Shown piece by piece: positions 43,107 through 52,836 of a stretch of 64,000 bases of DNA. The translations under genes were made by a program, and so were the position numbers. The stretch's first letter is position 1, and each line of letters opens with the position of its first letter. The notes under the pieces are model-generated. The model did not search any database. It was not told the origin of the DNA and was given only the letters and a program-made list of their open reading frames with translations. The stretch is from Bacteroidales bacterium (GTDB lineage: Bacteria; Bacteroidota; Bacteroidia; Bacteroidales; UBA932), in assembly GCA_023667095.1 (NCBI GenBank), contig JAMPAT010000009.1, positions 1 to 64,000 on the forward strand, in the 5' to 3' direction.

Positions 43107-45161
43107 TTAGCCTGAGACTGTCATCTCGCATCTGGCGCAGTCGAATGTAAGGGTCAGCTGTCTTCCGTTGTTCATGAGGTAAAGCGGACTGCTGTCTTTG
43201 CTGTGGTGGTAGCGTGGACATAGTCCAAGCTCGTGGCGGATGCAGTATCTGCTTCTCATCAGCTCGGCATTCTCCCTATGGGTAAGTTCATACGCACTCT
43301 CATTTACGGCCAGTCCCGCTTCGGTGAACAGGGCTTCTGCAAGATGGTTGGATATATTTGCCTTGTAATCCAAAACCATGCAGTCCGTGCCCTGTAGCCC
43401 GTCGGCAGGATTACTGCAGGCTCCTGTGCCTACAGCATGTCTTGATATGTAGAGCGGGGCTGCCTTGCATGGCTGTCCGTCCAGCTGTGCAGACAGTTCT
43501 CTGCGCAAAGCGTTTACTGCGGATGCCGGCATGTGTGGAAGGACAATGCTTTCCGGAATGCTGTCAAGGTTGAATGTGTATATTCCGGAGGTCTTGGAAA
43601 GCTGTGCCTTGAATATGGATTTCATCCGCTCCTGGTTCTCGGCAGCCGCCCCTGGAGGAATTGTGAGCCTTGCTTCTCTCCCGTCCTGGCTTATGGCCAT
43701 GATTTCAATGTGGGATGCCGTTTCTGCCGTGGCCTTGCTGCCCAGTCTTGTAGCTTCCATGACTGCCGTGCATCCCGTGCAATGTGTGGCCTGGCAGTCC
43801 TGTGCGCTCCTGTCTGCCATATAGTCGTTGATGGCAGATACGGATATGTTTACATCAATGAGCCTGCGGCATGGATTTGACTCCATGGCCTTTTCAAAGG
43901 CGATGCTGTAGTTGCGGAATATCCTTGCACCGTTGTAAAGCTCCGGTGAGGGCTTGCACTGTACAGACATTCCGTTGCAGACATCTGCCCTGACTCCTGT
44001 CACTTCTCCGCTTCGGCTGATGAATGAAAGTCCGTCTCCATTGCTGATGGCAGGTGCGGCTGCCTGTACTCCTTTCTGTCTGTCTCCATGTACGCCTTTG
44101 CGTACGGGATGGACAATTGTAAATCCTGTATGGCTCCGGTTCAGTCCGGAGACTGTTCCAAGCTCCTCTCCCATGGATTTGGCTGCATCCATTGATGCCC
44201 AGCTGCCTTTTTTCCCGTCAAGGAAAAGTTCTGTGTAGCCACGGTTGAATGTCTTGTACGGATCCGGAGTGAATCCGCCTGTCACCAGCCCATATGAAGC
44301 CCTGGTGAAACGTCCTGCATTTTCAGGCTTTGCTATGAACTCGTCAAGTGCAATGGAATAGTACCTTACGATATTCTTGACGTATGAGATGTTTTTCAGC
44401 CTGCCCTCGATCTTGAATGATGTTACCCCGGCCTCGGCAAGGTCTCCAATCCTGTCCCTGAGGCTGTAGTCCTTCAGGGAAAGCAGGGACTTGTTCCTTG
44501 CTATGGTGTTGCCGTCCCTGTCCATAAGGTCGTACCTGGAGCGGCATGCCTGTATGCATGCGCCCCTGTTCGCGCTTCGTCCGGAAATCATTTCCGACAG
44601 ATAGCATTGCCCGCTGTAGCAGACACAGAGTGCACCATGCACGAAGAATTCTATTTCGCAGCTGACACTGCCTGAAATCTCCTTTATCTGCTCCAGTGAC
44701 ATCTCCCTTTCGAGAATAAGGCGTGAGAATCCCGACTGTTCAAGGAACCGTGCCTTCTCCGGTGTCCTTATTGCGCACTGGGTCGATGCATGCAGCGGTA
44801 TCCTTATCTTTCCAGGAGGTGTTTCATCTTCTTTTCCGGGAAGTCCGTGCTGCAGCATCCAGGGGAAGGCCATGTCCTGGACTATAACGGCATCAGCACC
44901 GGCTTCCTGTACGGCAAGCAGTGTGTCAATTGCATCCTGAAGTTCTGAGTCATAGATTATTGTGTTGAGGGTTACGAATATCCTTGCCCCGAACAGATGG
45001 GCATGGCTGCACAGCCTTGCAATTTCATCGATGCTGTTTCCGGCGGCCTGCCTTGCCCCGAACCGCGGAGCAGCGATATACACAGCATCGGCACCGCAGT
45101 CTATTGCCGCGATGCCGATGTCAGCGTTCCTTGCAGGAGCAAGAAGTTCAAGTCTCCTCAT
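43107..45161 (-). CDS. U32 family peptidase-like RNA hydroxylation protein
   Basis: 684 residues. N-terminal U32 domain: 'MRRLELLAPARNADIGIAAI', 'GADAVYIAAPRFGAR', 'FVHGALCVCYSGQCYLSEM', 'SANRGACIQACRSRYDL', with the conserved cysteines. Residues about 390-580 correspond to the DUF3656 region of the long members. Long U32 proteins (RlhA, TrhP types) hydroxylate 23S rRNA C2501 or tRNA U34 together with iron-sulfur clusters, rather than acting as peptidases; which one this is cannot be told. It follows the TPR gene by 9 bases. Confidence 0.85.
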   Translation of the reverse strand: MRRLELLAPARNADIGIAAIDCGADAVYIAAPRFGARQAAGNSIDEIARLCSHAHLFGARIFVTLNTIIYDSELQDAIDTLLAVQEAGADAVIVQDMAFPWMLQHGLPGKEDETPPGKIRIPLHASTQCAIRTPEKARFLEQSGFSRLILEREMSLEQIKEISGSVSCEIEFFVHGALCVCYSGQCYLSEMISGRSANRGACIQACRSRYDLMDRDGNTIARNKSLLSLKDYSLRDRIGDLAEAGVTSFKIEGRLKNISYVKNIVRYYSIALDEFIAKPENAGRFTRASYGLVTGGFTPDPYKTFNRGYTELFLDGKKGSWASMDAAKSMGEELGTVSGLNRSHTGFTIVHPVRKGVHGDRQKGVQAAAPAISNGDGLSFISRSGEVTGVRADVCNGMSVQCKPSPELYNGARIFRNYSIAFEKAMESNPCRRLIDVNISVSAINDYMADRSAQDCQATHCTGCTAVMEATRLGSKATAETASHIEIMAISQDGREARLTIPPGAAAENQERMKSIFKAQLSKTSGIYTFNLDSIPESIVLPHMPASAVNALRRELSAQLDGQPCKAAPLYISRHAVGTGACSNPADGLQGTDCMVLDYKANISNHLAEALFTEAGLAVNESAYELTHRENAELMRSRYCIRHELGLCPRYHHSKDSSPLYLMNNGRQLTLTFDCARCEMTVSG

Positions 45162-45170
45162 CAGAATATG

Positions 45171-46100
45171 CTAAAGTGACTGGAGCTGCTGTTTGGCAGT
45201 CTCACCGAATTTAGGGTCTGCTACTATCTTCTGATAGTATGCCTTTGCCTTCTCCTTGTCACCAAGCTGCTGTGAAAGGGCTGCAATTGTGTAGCACATC
45301 TGGTTTGCATCCTTTGCATTAGGTGACATTTCAAGATATTTTTCAAGATAGTTCACTGCATCTGCATTCTGCTTCAGCTGTGATGCTGCTGTTCCTGCTA
45401 CCTTGTATGCCGTTGCGTTCTCAAGGTATTCATTTGACTTGAGTGCAGCGTTGATTGCCTCCTGGTATTTCTTTGCCTTGAGGTTCGCAGCAGCATCCTT
45501 GACGTATGTGTTGGAGAGCAGCTTGTATGCGTCTTTCTGCTGTCCCATCTCCGCTGCTTTCAGAAGTGTCTCCTCTGCTTCCTTGCGTGCACCTGTCTGG
45601 AGCAATGCCTGCCCGAGGCTGAAATATGTCCTTCCATTATCTGGGTCAACGGCAATTACATCCTTGTATGCCTGCACTGCCTCTGCGAAGTTCTTGTCAC
45701 GGAGCAGCCCGTTTGCCTTCTGCAGCAGAAGCTGCGGTATCAGTGCAGCTGCATCTTCGGCAACTTCATCGTTTCCGTATTCCGTTGCAACCTTTATGGC
45801 TTCCTGTATCTGCGGGATAGCCTTGTCATATTCCTTGTTCTGTGCATATTCCTTTCCGATGGCAAATACGAGCTTTGGAATGATGTCCTTGCAGTTGTTG
45901 ACTATATCTGCACCTTCTTCTCCACAGGCCTCTGCAATGGAAAGTGCCTGCTGGAATGCTGACAGGGCACCTGCATTATCTCCCATCTGGAGAGCCATGG
46001 CACCGTTGTTATAAGTCTCAGTGGCTGTTGCCATATCCTGTGCGGATACAGAAATAGCGGCAAGCAATGTCGCTATCGCAATAAGAAAAAAACGTTTCAT
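45171..46100 (-). CDS. Periplasmic tetratricopeptide-repeat protein
   Basis: 309 residues from the ATG at 46100, which begins the signal peptide (MKRFFLIAIATLLAAIS..., cleavage near VSAQ-D). At least five TPR units follow, for example 'AIPQIQEAIKVATEYGNDEV', 'GRTYFSLGQALLQTGARKEA' and 'QLGDKEKAKAYYQKIVADPK'. Protein-protein scaffold, partner unknown. A -7 box TAATTTTG at 46180-46173 (minus) fits a start about 65 bases before this codon. Co-transcribed with the U32 gene; I see no functional link between them. Confidence 0.75.
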   Translation of the reverse strand: MKRFFLIAIATLLAAISVSAQDMATATETYNNGAMALQMGDNAGALSAFQQALSIAEACGEEGADIVNNCKDIIPKLVFAIGKEYAQNKEYDKAIPQIQEAIKVATEYGNDEVAEDAAALIPQLLLQKANGLLRDKNFAEAVQAYKDVIAVDPDNGRTYFSLGQALLQTGARKEAEETLLKAAEMGQQKDAYKLLSNTYVKDAAANLKAKKYQEAINAALKSNEYLENATAYKVAGTAASQLKQNADAVNYLEKYLEMSPNAKDANQMCYTIAALSQQLGDKEKAKAYYQKIVADPKFGETAKQQLQSL

Positions 46101-46172
46101 AATAATATGGTTCATTAAAATTTTCCTGTTAAAACTGTAGTTATGCCAGTGCACTTTGATGCGCACGAATTG

Positions 46173-46202
46173 CAAAATTAGCAAAAAAATGTTTTAATTT
46201 TG
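46173..46202. promoter_or_regulatory. Divergent promoter boxes between TPR gene and M16 gene
   Basis: Minus strand TAATTTTG (46173-46180) serves the TPR gene; plus strand TAATTTTG (46195-46202) faces the M16 gene. Both match TAnnTTTG exactly. Rightward transcription would begin near 46210, giving a 5' leader of about 270 bases. Confidence 0.5.
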
Positions 46203-46249
46203 CAATTCACATTGTAAAATTGGAATTTACATAATGTAAAGGCCATTTT

Positions 46250-46458
46250 TGCAATGGATTGAATCCGTGGCTGACCCCAAAGTCCTGAAAGGGCCGTAGC
46301 TTCGAGATACCCCTGACAGGCCGTGAGTGCCCGGAGAACAGTCCTGTGGACTAACGTGCCGGAGCAGCAGGGCTTTGCCCGCCGCCAAAAGGGTCAGTTG
46401 CGCGAAGAAAAGCAATAGATGGGGACTAAAGGCTTACTTTCGGTCACCCCGGCATGAA
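46250..46458 (+). other. GC-rich potentially structured leader or small RNA upstream of M16 gene
   Basis: This stretch is conspicuously GC-rich next to AT-rich flanks and has no supported ORF. It can close on itself with CTGACCC (46271-46277) / GGGTCAG (46391-46397), enclosing AGTCC-TGT-GGACT (46340-46352) and GGGC-TTT-GCCC (46370-46380). A rightward promoter box lies at 46195-46202. It could be a structured 5' leader or a free small RNA (a 6S-like or other Bacteroidales RNA); I could not match it to a known family. No terminator hairpin is visible before the M16 start. Confidence 0.4.
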
Positions 46459-46478
46459 TTTTAACAGAGGCTGTGAAG

Positions 46479-49145
46479 ATGAATAAAATACCTTATATCC
46501 TGTTTCTTGTGTTGTCTGTCCTGGCACTGATGCCTGCCATGTCATATGGACAGAATATACCGTCCCTTCCTCAGGACCCTAACATCGTAAAGGGTACCTT
46601 GCCTGACGGAATCTCATATTATCTTGTCACAAACAAGACTGAAAAGGGCCTTGTGGATTTTGCACTGGTACAGAAGCGTGTTCCTGCCGATACGCTTGAT
46701 GATGCTGTGGACCGTGTAAGGACTTCCCTTGGCCAGATCCCGAGATTCGGCAGATGGGGAGCACGCGACTTTATTGTCCGCAACGGTTTCCTGAAGTCAA
46801 GGAATACCCCTGCAGACCGTTCCGGACTTGTCAATGTCCGTGAAGATGCGGCTGTGTACCGTTTTGGGACAATGCCTGCAGCAAAAGGGGAGACCGCCAT
46901 CGACTCAACCCTGCTTATGATTTTCGGGATAATCGAGAAGACAGGGGGATACGGGAGCGGAATGATGCCAACTTCCGCAAATGCGATAATCGTGTCTGGT
47001 GACATTGACAAGGATGCCATGCTGAAGAAGATGCACATGCTTTCGCTTATGCTTCCTCGGAGCATGGATTGCCCGCAGGATGAGGAGACATACAGATGGC
47101 AGCCATCTGATACCGCTTCCTGTATTGTGGTGGAGGACACGGATGCACGTTTCTCGACGGTCAAGGTTGTCTACTCTTCGCCGAGGACTCCGAAAAATAT
47201 GATGGGGACAGTTCTTCCTCTTGTCTCTGAAAGGCTTGGCGATATAGTAGGCACAATCCTTAAAAAACGTATATACACTGAGATGAAAAGGAATGGCGTA
47301 CCCCTCGCTTTCGTCGGGTACCGCTATTACAAGAGTGCCGAGCAGTCCGGTGATGAAAAATATGAGATAAGCATACATACGGACCGTGAGCATACAGGGC
47401 AGGCTGTCAGGATAATGGCCGGTGTCCTGTCTGACATTGACAGCAAAGGAGTGCTTCCTAAAGAGTTCGTGGATGCAAGGGGTGAATATCTTATGGAACT
47501 GTATGGCCAGTCATTGGCTCCAGTGACACCCAACAGGATGTATGTGGACCTATGCATATCTTCGTTCCTCTATGGGACAGACCTGTCAAGGAAGGATGAC
47601 CGCTTCAGGTTCTTTGTAAAGGGAAAGGTCGCGGACTCGACACAGACAAGGATGTTCAACAGGTTTGCATCGGAACTTGTGGATATGGCAGCAAACATGA
47701 CGCTTTCTGTAAGGTCTGATTCCCTTGAATTCGGCCCAGCGGAACTTCTGGAGATATTCAATGAAGGATGGCAGGAGAGCTCCAGCGAAGACCGGTATAT
47801 CTCCTATGCGGCAAACCAGAGCGATTCTGTTGCCATGGACAATGCGGCTGCCAAGGTCAAGGCAAAGATAACGAGGAAAGAACCTGTGTCCGGCGGTACT
47901 CTGTGGCAGTTCGACAATGGAGTGAATGTGGTCTACAAAAGGATGAGTACAGGAGGGCTGTTCTACTATACAATGGTTATCAGGGGAGGATATTCTGCGA
48001 TGCCTGACATCAAGCGCGGTGAGGGGGCATTCCTTTCCGACATGCTTGAAACATATAATATATGTGGACTGAAGCCGGAGGATTTCAATTCCATATTGCT
48101 TTCCAATGGCATAACCATGTCCAGCAAGGTCGGGCTTTCAGACATGAGGATATATGGCATGGCACCGAGGCCGAGCCTTACTCTGCTGATGAAGTCCCTT
48201 GCTGCAGTTGCCAATGAGAGAAGTATCGTACCGAAGAATTTTGACTATTACAGGGCATGCGAGACTTTGCGCCTGGAGTCAAGGAAGAATTCTGTGGCTG
48301 ACCGTATTGCTGCAATAGACAGCCTGATGTGCCCGGCATACAATTATTCTTCAGACAAGACTGCAGGTGCCCTTTATCCGGATCTCCAGGAGAGGGCGAT
48401 GAAATTCTTTGATGACCAGTTTTCGCGCGTGAATGACGGTGTGATAGTGATTGTCGGTGATATGGAGGAGAATGCGATGAAGAAATTCCTGCAGGGCCAG
48501 CTCGGGGCATTCCGTACACAGGACCACGGTGCGGTGCGTGTCAAGCTTCCTTATCAGCCTATTTCCGGCTGGACCACATATATGGTTGACGGGAAAAAGT
48601 CAAGCGTGGATGTAGCAATGTCCTCTCCGATGCCGTACAGCGCGGAAAACTATATGCTTGCCAAGGTCACCGCACTGGCGGTGCAGGATGCCCTCAACAG
48701 GGCCTTGTGCGGGACAGGGACATCGCTCAGGGTCTCTTCGGACCTTGTCATGTATCCTCAGGAAAGGTTCAGCATGCTTGTCTCGGTAGAGAATATACCG
48801 CTTGACAGGCTTCCTGCCGGGGAGGCATACGAGAGTGCCGTGCATATATTGTACAGGATACGTGAAACGCTTTCCGAACTTTCATCAACGCCTCTGCCGC
48901 AGGACAGGCTGAACATATACAGGACAATGGTATCCAATGAAATATCATCATCTCAGAATGATCCTGCATATTGGCTGTCCGTTGTCACTGCAAGATATGC
49001 GGAAGGAAAGGACCTCAATACCAAGTATTCGGACAAGATAAATGCTGTCACGGCAGAAAAGGTCAAGGAAACAATCAATTCCCTGAATACGGGAAGTAAA
49101 GTAGAATATGTTATAAACCAATGGGAAAACAATACCAGACAATAA
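46479..49145 (+). CDS. M16-family peptidase homologue lacking the zinc motif
   Basis: 888 residues with signal peptide (cleavage near SYGQ-N). The ATG at 46479 is preferred to the GTG at 46473. The chain follows M16 (pitrilysin/insulinase-like) organisation: N-terminal 'VKGTLPDGISYYLVTN', a second half beginning 'WQFDNGVNVVYKRMSTGGLF' and 'FFDDQFSRVNDGVIVIVGDM'. The catalytic HxxEH is missing: the equivalent site reads 'IPRFGRWGARDF' in the first half and 'RGEGAFLSDML' in the second. It is therefore probably non-catalytic, a subunit or binding protein in the periplasm. The DUF3109 gene starts 25 bases before its end. Confidence 0.75.
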   Translation: MNKIPYILFLVLSVLALMPAMSYGQNIPSLPQDPNIVKGTLPDGISYYLVTNKTEKGLVDFALVQKRVPADTLDDAVDRVRTSLGQIPRFGRWGARDFIVRNGFLKSRNTPADRSGLVNVREDAAVYRFGTMPAAKGETAIDSTLLMIFGIIEKTGGYGSGMMPTSANAIIVSGDIDKDAMLKKMHMLSLMLPRSMDCPQDEETYRWQPSDTASCIVVEDTDARFSTVKVVYSSPRTPKNMMGTVLPLVSERLGDIVGTILKKRIYTEMKRNGVPLAFVGYRYYKSAEQSGDEKYEISIHTDREHTGQAVRIMAGVLSDIDSKGVLPKEFVDARGEYLMELYGQSLAPVTPNRMYVDLCISSFLYGTDLSRKDDRFRFFVKGKVADSTQTRMFNRFASELVDMAANMTLSVRSDSLEFGPAELLEIFNEGWQESSSEDRYISYAANQSDSVAMDNAAAKVKAKITRKEPVSGGTLWQFDNGVNVVYKRMSTGGLFYYTMVIRGGYSAMPDIKRGEGAFLSDMLETYNICGLKPEDFNSILLSNGITMSSKVGLSDMRIYGMAPRPSLTLLMKSLAAVANERSIVPKNFDYYRACETLRLESRKNSVADRIAAIDSLMCPAYNYSSDKTAGALYPDLQERAMKFFDDQFSRVNDGVIVIVGDMEENAMKKFLQGQLGAFRTQDHGAVRVKLPYQPISGWTTYMVDGKKSSVDVAMSSPMPYSAENYMLAKVTALAVQDALNRALCGTGTSLRVSSDLVMYPQERFSMLVSVENIPLDRLPAGEAYESAVHILYRIRETLSELSSTPLPQDRLNIYRTMVSNEISSSQNDPAYWLSVVTARYAEGKDLNTKYSDKINAVTAEKVKETINSLNTGSKVEYVINQWENNTRQ

Positions 49146-49714
49146 TTGAGATAGGCGACTGCCTTGTCTCTTCGGAAATATTGACAGAATATTTTGCCTG
49201 TGACTACCAGAAATGCAAGGGATGCTGCTGCATAATCGGTGATTCGGGTGCTCCTCTTGAAGAGCAGGAGCCGGAGGCAATTGAGAAAAACTATCATATA
49301 TTCTCGCCACTGATGCGTGAACAGGGGAAGAAGGCCGTCGGGGACAAAGGCTTCTTTGAGATAGACATTGACGGTGACATGGTCACTCCTCTCGTTCCAG
49401 GAAGCGAGGAATGTGCATATACATGCTTTGACGAGGCAGGAAACTGCTTCTGCTCAATGGAACGCTGCTGGTTCAAGGGAGAAGGTGATTTCCGCAAACC
49501 GATCTCTTGCTGGCTCTATCCTATAAGGGTATCAGTCCTAAGCAACGGGATGCGTGCCCTGAACCTGCACCGCTGGGAAATCTGCAAGGATGCCTTTGCC
49601 AAGGGACGTAAAGAAAAGGTCCGCGTATTTGAATTTCTACGCGAACCTATTGAACGTTATTTCGGTGAAGAATTCTACCAGGCCCTTGCCGAGACTGCAA
49701 GGCATTTTGAGTAG
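49121..49714 (+). CDS. DUF3109 family cysteine-rich protein
   Basis: 197 residues, cytoplasmic. Cysteine clusters 'CDYQKCKGCCCIIGDSGAPL', 'CAYTCFDEAGNCFCSMERCW', 'PISCWLYPIRV' and 'RWEICKDAF' suggest a metal or iron-sulfur site, as in DUF3109/YkgJ-type proteins. Function unknown. It overlaps the M16 gene by 25 bases and converges with the GH84 gene by 40 bases at its 3' end. Confidence 0.85.
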   Translation: MGKQYQTIIEIGDCLVSSEILTEYFACDYQKCKGCCCIIGDSGAPLEEQEPEAIEKNYHIFSPLMREQGKKAVGDKGFFEIDIDGDMVTPLVPGSEECAYTCFDEAGNCFCSMERCWFKGEGDFRKPISCWLYPIRVSVLSNGMRALNLHRWEICKDAFAKGRKEKVRVFEFLREPIERYFGEEFYQALAETARHFE

Positions 49715-52254
49715 ACAGGCATTATCTCGAATATCACGGCATTCCCTTCAATAATGATGTGAGATGCATTCTCTTCCGTCCTGATTCTCTGGAACGGGGA
49801 GGTAACTGCTGTCTCCGAGATTGCTGTCCCGTCCGCCGACATCTGCCTGACTGATACCGTAGAGTCTTCAGGGAGTGTCCCTGTAAGCAGTATGTATTCC
49901 TTTGTGCCAGGCTTTATCCCGAATGACAGGGTGCCGTTGCTGTGGAATGAAGTCTCCGGATTCCTGTCAAAGGCATAGGCAGCCTTGCTCATGTCTGCGG
50001 CCTCGATTTCAAATCCAAGGTCTTCGATGTGGACCGGATTCACCTCAAATGTACGGATAGATGCCCAGTTGTTCCTTTGCGAGTCAAGCCTTCTTAGCCT
50101 GATGTATCTGGCCTCTACAGCTGAACCTGTCCAGTGGATGTCATATTGCTTTTCAAGGTCTTTGACAAGCGGCGTCCAGTCGCGCCCATCCTCTGAATAT
50201 TCCAGGACAGCATGGTCAAAATAGTCGCAGTCATCTATGGAGTTGCGCCCCTGGAGGATGTTTATTTCACGTACCTCCTTTTTCTCGCCAAGGTCGGCCC
50301 CTATCCAGCTGCCCTCTTTCTGGGAGTCTCCGGAAGTGTAGTATGTCGAGTCATCATTGTCGAACATCAGCTTGCTCTGCATGGTATTGATGTTTGCGAA
50401 TGAGCCTATGCCCTTGCATGATGACGGAATCTGGCCTGTCAGCCTTGAATAGAAGCCGTCCCTCATGCCGTCCATCGCATTTTCGTAGAATGGCTGGAGC
50501 TTCATTGTTCCGGATTTATGTGCTTCGTATGCCTTCCTTTCTTCCTGGGTCATGAGATTGTCAAGATATGCGTTCCAGAAGGCTGCATTGTCGCCTGATT
50601 CATATATTTTGATGAGTTCGAGGGCTTTCCTGCCCCTTGTCCCGAGCTTTCCGAATTCTGTAAGCCATGGCCTCAGCTCCTTTAGCAGTGCCTTGTTTGC
50701 GCATCCGGCTTCCATCATTGCAGGAACATGCTCAATCTTTTTGAATTCCTCCATCAGGCTGTTGAACTGGCTGTCAGTGAAATTGTCTATCCGAAATGTT
50801 TCTGTCTCCCATGATTCGTCCCTCCTGTATCCGGTCTCAGTGTCACATGAGTGTATCGCAAATGTCCTGTATGCTCCGGCGGCATCTCCTGCAAGTTCTA
50901 CAAGACCTCTCTCCCAGTTGTCTATAGGATTGTATGCTTCAATGTTCCATGTGTAGTCAGCCACTCCGTAGAGGGCAAGCCTTGATGCTTCACCATGCTC
51001 CATAGGGTTGCTGACAAACCCGCTTAGGTCATTGGATGTCAGACTTCCGTCGAGACCGTATACCGGGCCTTGCATCATGATGTGGCGTGCATAGTCAGTC
51101 ACTGGATAGTTCCACCAGTAGAACGCCGGTCTCCTTATCCTTGAATTTACCCATTCGAGCGTTTCCGGGGTCAGGTCGCTGCAGACCACATCCCCAGTCC
51201 AGAATACCTTTATCGAAGGGTCAAGGGTCTTTCCGTAGATGCTCAGGCTGCCGTCAGGTGCCGGGTTTGCCCATAGTTTCGAATAGTCGGTAGGGCAGAC
51301 AGTCAATGGGAAGACGTCTCCTTTTGCTTTGACGAATTCTTCGTTGAGCCTGTTCAGAAGCTCGACCTGCCTTGCAGGATTGGTCCCTTCTCCTGAAATG
51401 TCATCGAAGAATATTGCAAATGAACGCACTCCGAGAGAGTACATCATCCCGAACTTGTTGACAAGATTAGTGTAGTCCTCCTCATTCCATTTTATGTCCT
51501 GGCCAGGATGTATCGCCCATACGAATTCTACCCTGTTGCGGTTGCATGCCTCGACCAGTTCCTTTATGTCTGCAGCCTCCTTTTCCGGATATGGCAGTCT
51601 CCAGTCCGGACAACTGTGATATGGGTCGTCTTTCGGGCCATAAAGGTAGCAGTTCATCTTTGACTTGCCGTAGAAATCAATCAATGAAAGCCTTACCTCG
51701 TGTGACCATGGTGTCCCGTAGAATCCTTCCACGACACCCCTGTACGGCAGGTCCGGATAGTCGCAGATCTCAAGGCATGGCAGCTTCCCGTCCTTGCATG
51801 CCGGGCTTTCTGCAATCTGTCTCAGTGTCTGGATTCCGTAGAATGCACCTCTTTCGTCATATCCGGTGATTGTGATGCCTTTTGTGCTGATTTTCAGCAT
51901 GTATGCTCCGGATACTTCCTTGACTCCATCGGCTTTTCCCGTGCCGAAGTCTATTGTCAGCCTTACCCCTTTCCTGTCTTTTGCGAGAAATCCGAAATCA
52001 TCGGCAAACCTGCCTGTCCTGTCTTTCAGCGATATCCCTGCTGCAATGTCGAGGAACTGTCCCGGAACAGTCTTTGTTTTGTGCGGGACGGGATTGATTA
52101 TTAAACCGTTATGCTCCAGCTTCATTCCTGGTACAGGCGGAATCTCCTGTGATTCGGACCTCTGTGAGGAGAGGTCGAAACTTTCCTGTGCAAATGCGTT
52201 GCAGAGCAGGAGCATTCCGGCGATGGATGCTGCAAATGTTTTTACTTTTGACAT
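49675..52254 (-). CDS. GH84 beta-N-acetylglucosaminidase, secreted
   Basis: 859 residues from the ATG at 52254 (signal peptide ending NAFAQ-E). Domain order: GH20b-like N-terminal domain (about 45-165, 'ITGYDERGAFYGIQTLRQIA'), catalytic barrel (about 170-470, 'YRGVVEGFYGTPWSHEVRLS') with the paired catalytic aspartates in 'AIFFDDISGEGT', helical domain, then F5/8-type C domain (about 640-770, 'EGSWIGADLGEKKEVREIN') and a C-terminal beta domain. It cleaves terminal GlcNAc by substrate-assisted catalysis, probably from host O-glycans or glycoproteins. It lies 43 bases after a small membrane protein gene, same strand. Confidence 0.93.
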   Translation of the reverse strand: MSKVKTFAASIAGMLLLCNAFAQESFDLSSQRSESQEIPPVPGMKLEHNGLIINPVPHKTKTVPGQFLDIAAGISLKDRTGRFADDFGFLAKDRKGVRLTIDFGTGKADGVKEVSGAYMLKISTKGITITGYDERGAFYGIQTLRQIAESPACKDGKLPCLEICDYPDLPYRGVVEGFYGTPWSHEVRLSLIDFYGKSKMNCYLYGPKDDPYHSCPDWRLPYPEKEAADIKELVEACNRNRVEFVWAIHPGQDIKWNEEDYTNLVNKFGMMYSLGVRSFAIFFDDISGEGTNPARQVELLNRLNEEFVKAKGDVFPLTVCPTDYSKLWANPAPDGSLSIYGKTLDPSIKVFWTGDVVCSDLTPETLEWVNSRIRRPAFYWWNYPVTDYARHIMMQGPVYGLDGSLTSNDLSGFVSNPMEHGEASRLALYGVADYTWNIEAYNPIDNWERGLVELAGDAAGAYRTFAIHSCDTETGYRRDESWETETFRIDNFTDSQFNSLMEEFKKIEHVPAMMEAGCANKALLKELRPWLTEFGKLGTRGRKALELIKIYESGDNAAFWNAYLDNLMTQEERKAYEAHKSGTMKLQPFYENAMDGMRDGFYSRLTGQIPSSCKGIGSFANINTMQSKLMFDNDDSTYYTSGDSQKEGSWIGADLGEKKEVREINILQGRNSIDDCDYFDHAVLEYSEDGRDWTPLVKDLEKQYDIHWTGSAVEARYIRLRRLDSQRNNWASIRTFEVNPVHIEDLGFEIEAADMSKAAYAFDRNPETSFHSNGTLSFGIKPGTKEYILLTGTLPEDSTVSVRQMSADGTAISETAVTSPFQRIRTEENASHIIIEGNAVIFEIMPVYSKCLAVSARAW

Positions 52255-52297
52255 ATGGTTGAAATGTTTATGTGATTTCCTGTTATGCGGGATTCTG

Positions 52298-52768
52298 CTA
52301 TTCTGGATCCTTTGGGTTGAGGTTGTATTCAAGTCCTGCTGCGATGCGGAACACATCTTTCCTCAGTCCCTCGACTGTCACCCCGCCAAGCTGTGATGTT
52401 ATTGTGATCCTGTCCTCGAAGATTCTTGTAATCCTGTTCAGGATACCCCTGTGCCTGAAAGTCATGACTCCATCCTCTTCCTTTTCAAGGATGTAGCTGC
52501 GGTTTTCCATATAGCTCCGGATTCCTCCCTTTGTCTCTTCCCAGCTCCCGGGGAACATGGCCTCCCTGTTGACGAACCCGAATTTTGGATATATGGCTGC
52601 TATGGCAACAAATATCAATGCAATCTGCCATAGTGAGTCGTATCCGTTCCTGAACATTGTACTGATGTCTGCCTCGGCAGCCCCGATGAGAACAAGTATC
52701 CCGAGGATGACTGCAAGAAGCACGATAATGGAAATGTAATATTTCACCGCTCTGATAAAGTATTTCAT
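52298..52768 (-). CDS. Small membrane protein (two transmembrane segments)
   Basis: 156 residues from the ATG at 52768. Two membrane helices at about 10-28 and 45-62, then a cytoplasmic beta domain ('SYILEKEEDGVMTFRHRG', 'ITSQLGGVTVEGLRKDVFRI') resembling PH-like or DUF-type modules. Family not recognised. A minus-strand TATCTTTG (52792-52799) just upstream matches the promoter consensus, so this gene and GH84 likely form one unit. Confidence 0.65.
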   Translation of the reverse strand: MKYFIRAVKYYISIIVLLAVILGILVLIGAAEADISTMFRNGYDSLWQIALIFVAIAAIYPKFGFVNREAMFPGSWEETKGGIRSYMENRSYILEKEEDGVMTFRHRGILNRITRIFEDRITITSQLGGVTVEGLRKDVFRIAAGLEYNLNPKDPE

Positions 52769-52791
52769 GATATTGTCATTTAATAAACATA

Positions 52792-52799
52792 CAAAGATA
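52792..52799 (-). promoter_or_regulatory. -7 box of the membrane protein/GH84 unit
   Basis: Minus strand TATCTTTG matches TAnnTTTG 24 bases before the ATG at 52768. Confidence 0.55.
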
Positions 52800-52836
52800 T
52801 AAAATTCATCCTTGCCATCTTCTGACGTGTGGAAAT

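Noticed and set aside
46250..46458. RNase P RNA or tmRNA in the GC-rich region
   Set aside because: Diagnostic conserved segments (GAGGAAAGTCCGG type for RNase P, tag ORF and tRNA-like ends for tmRNA) are not present.
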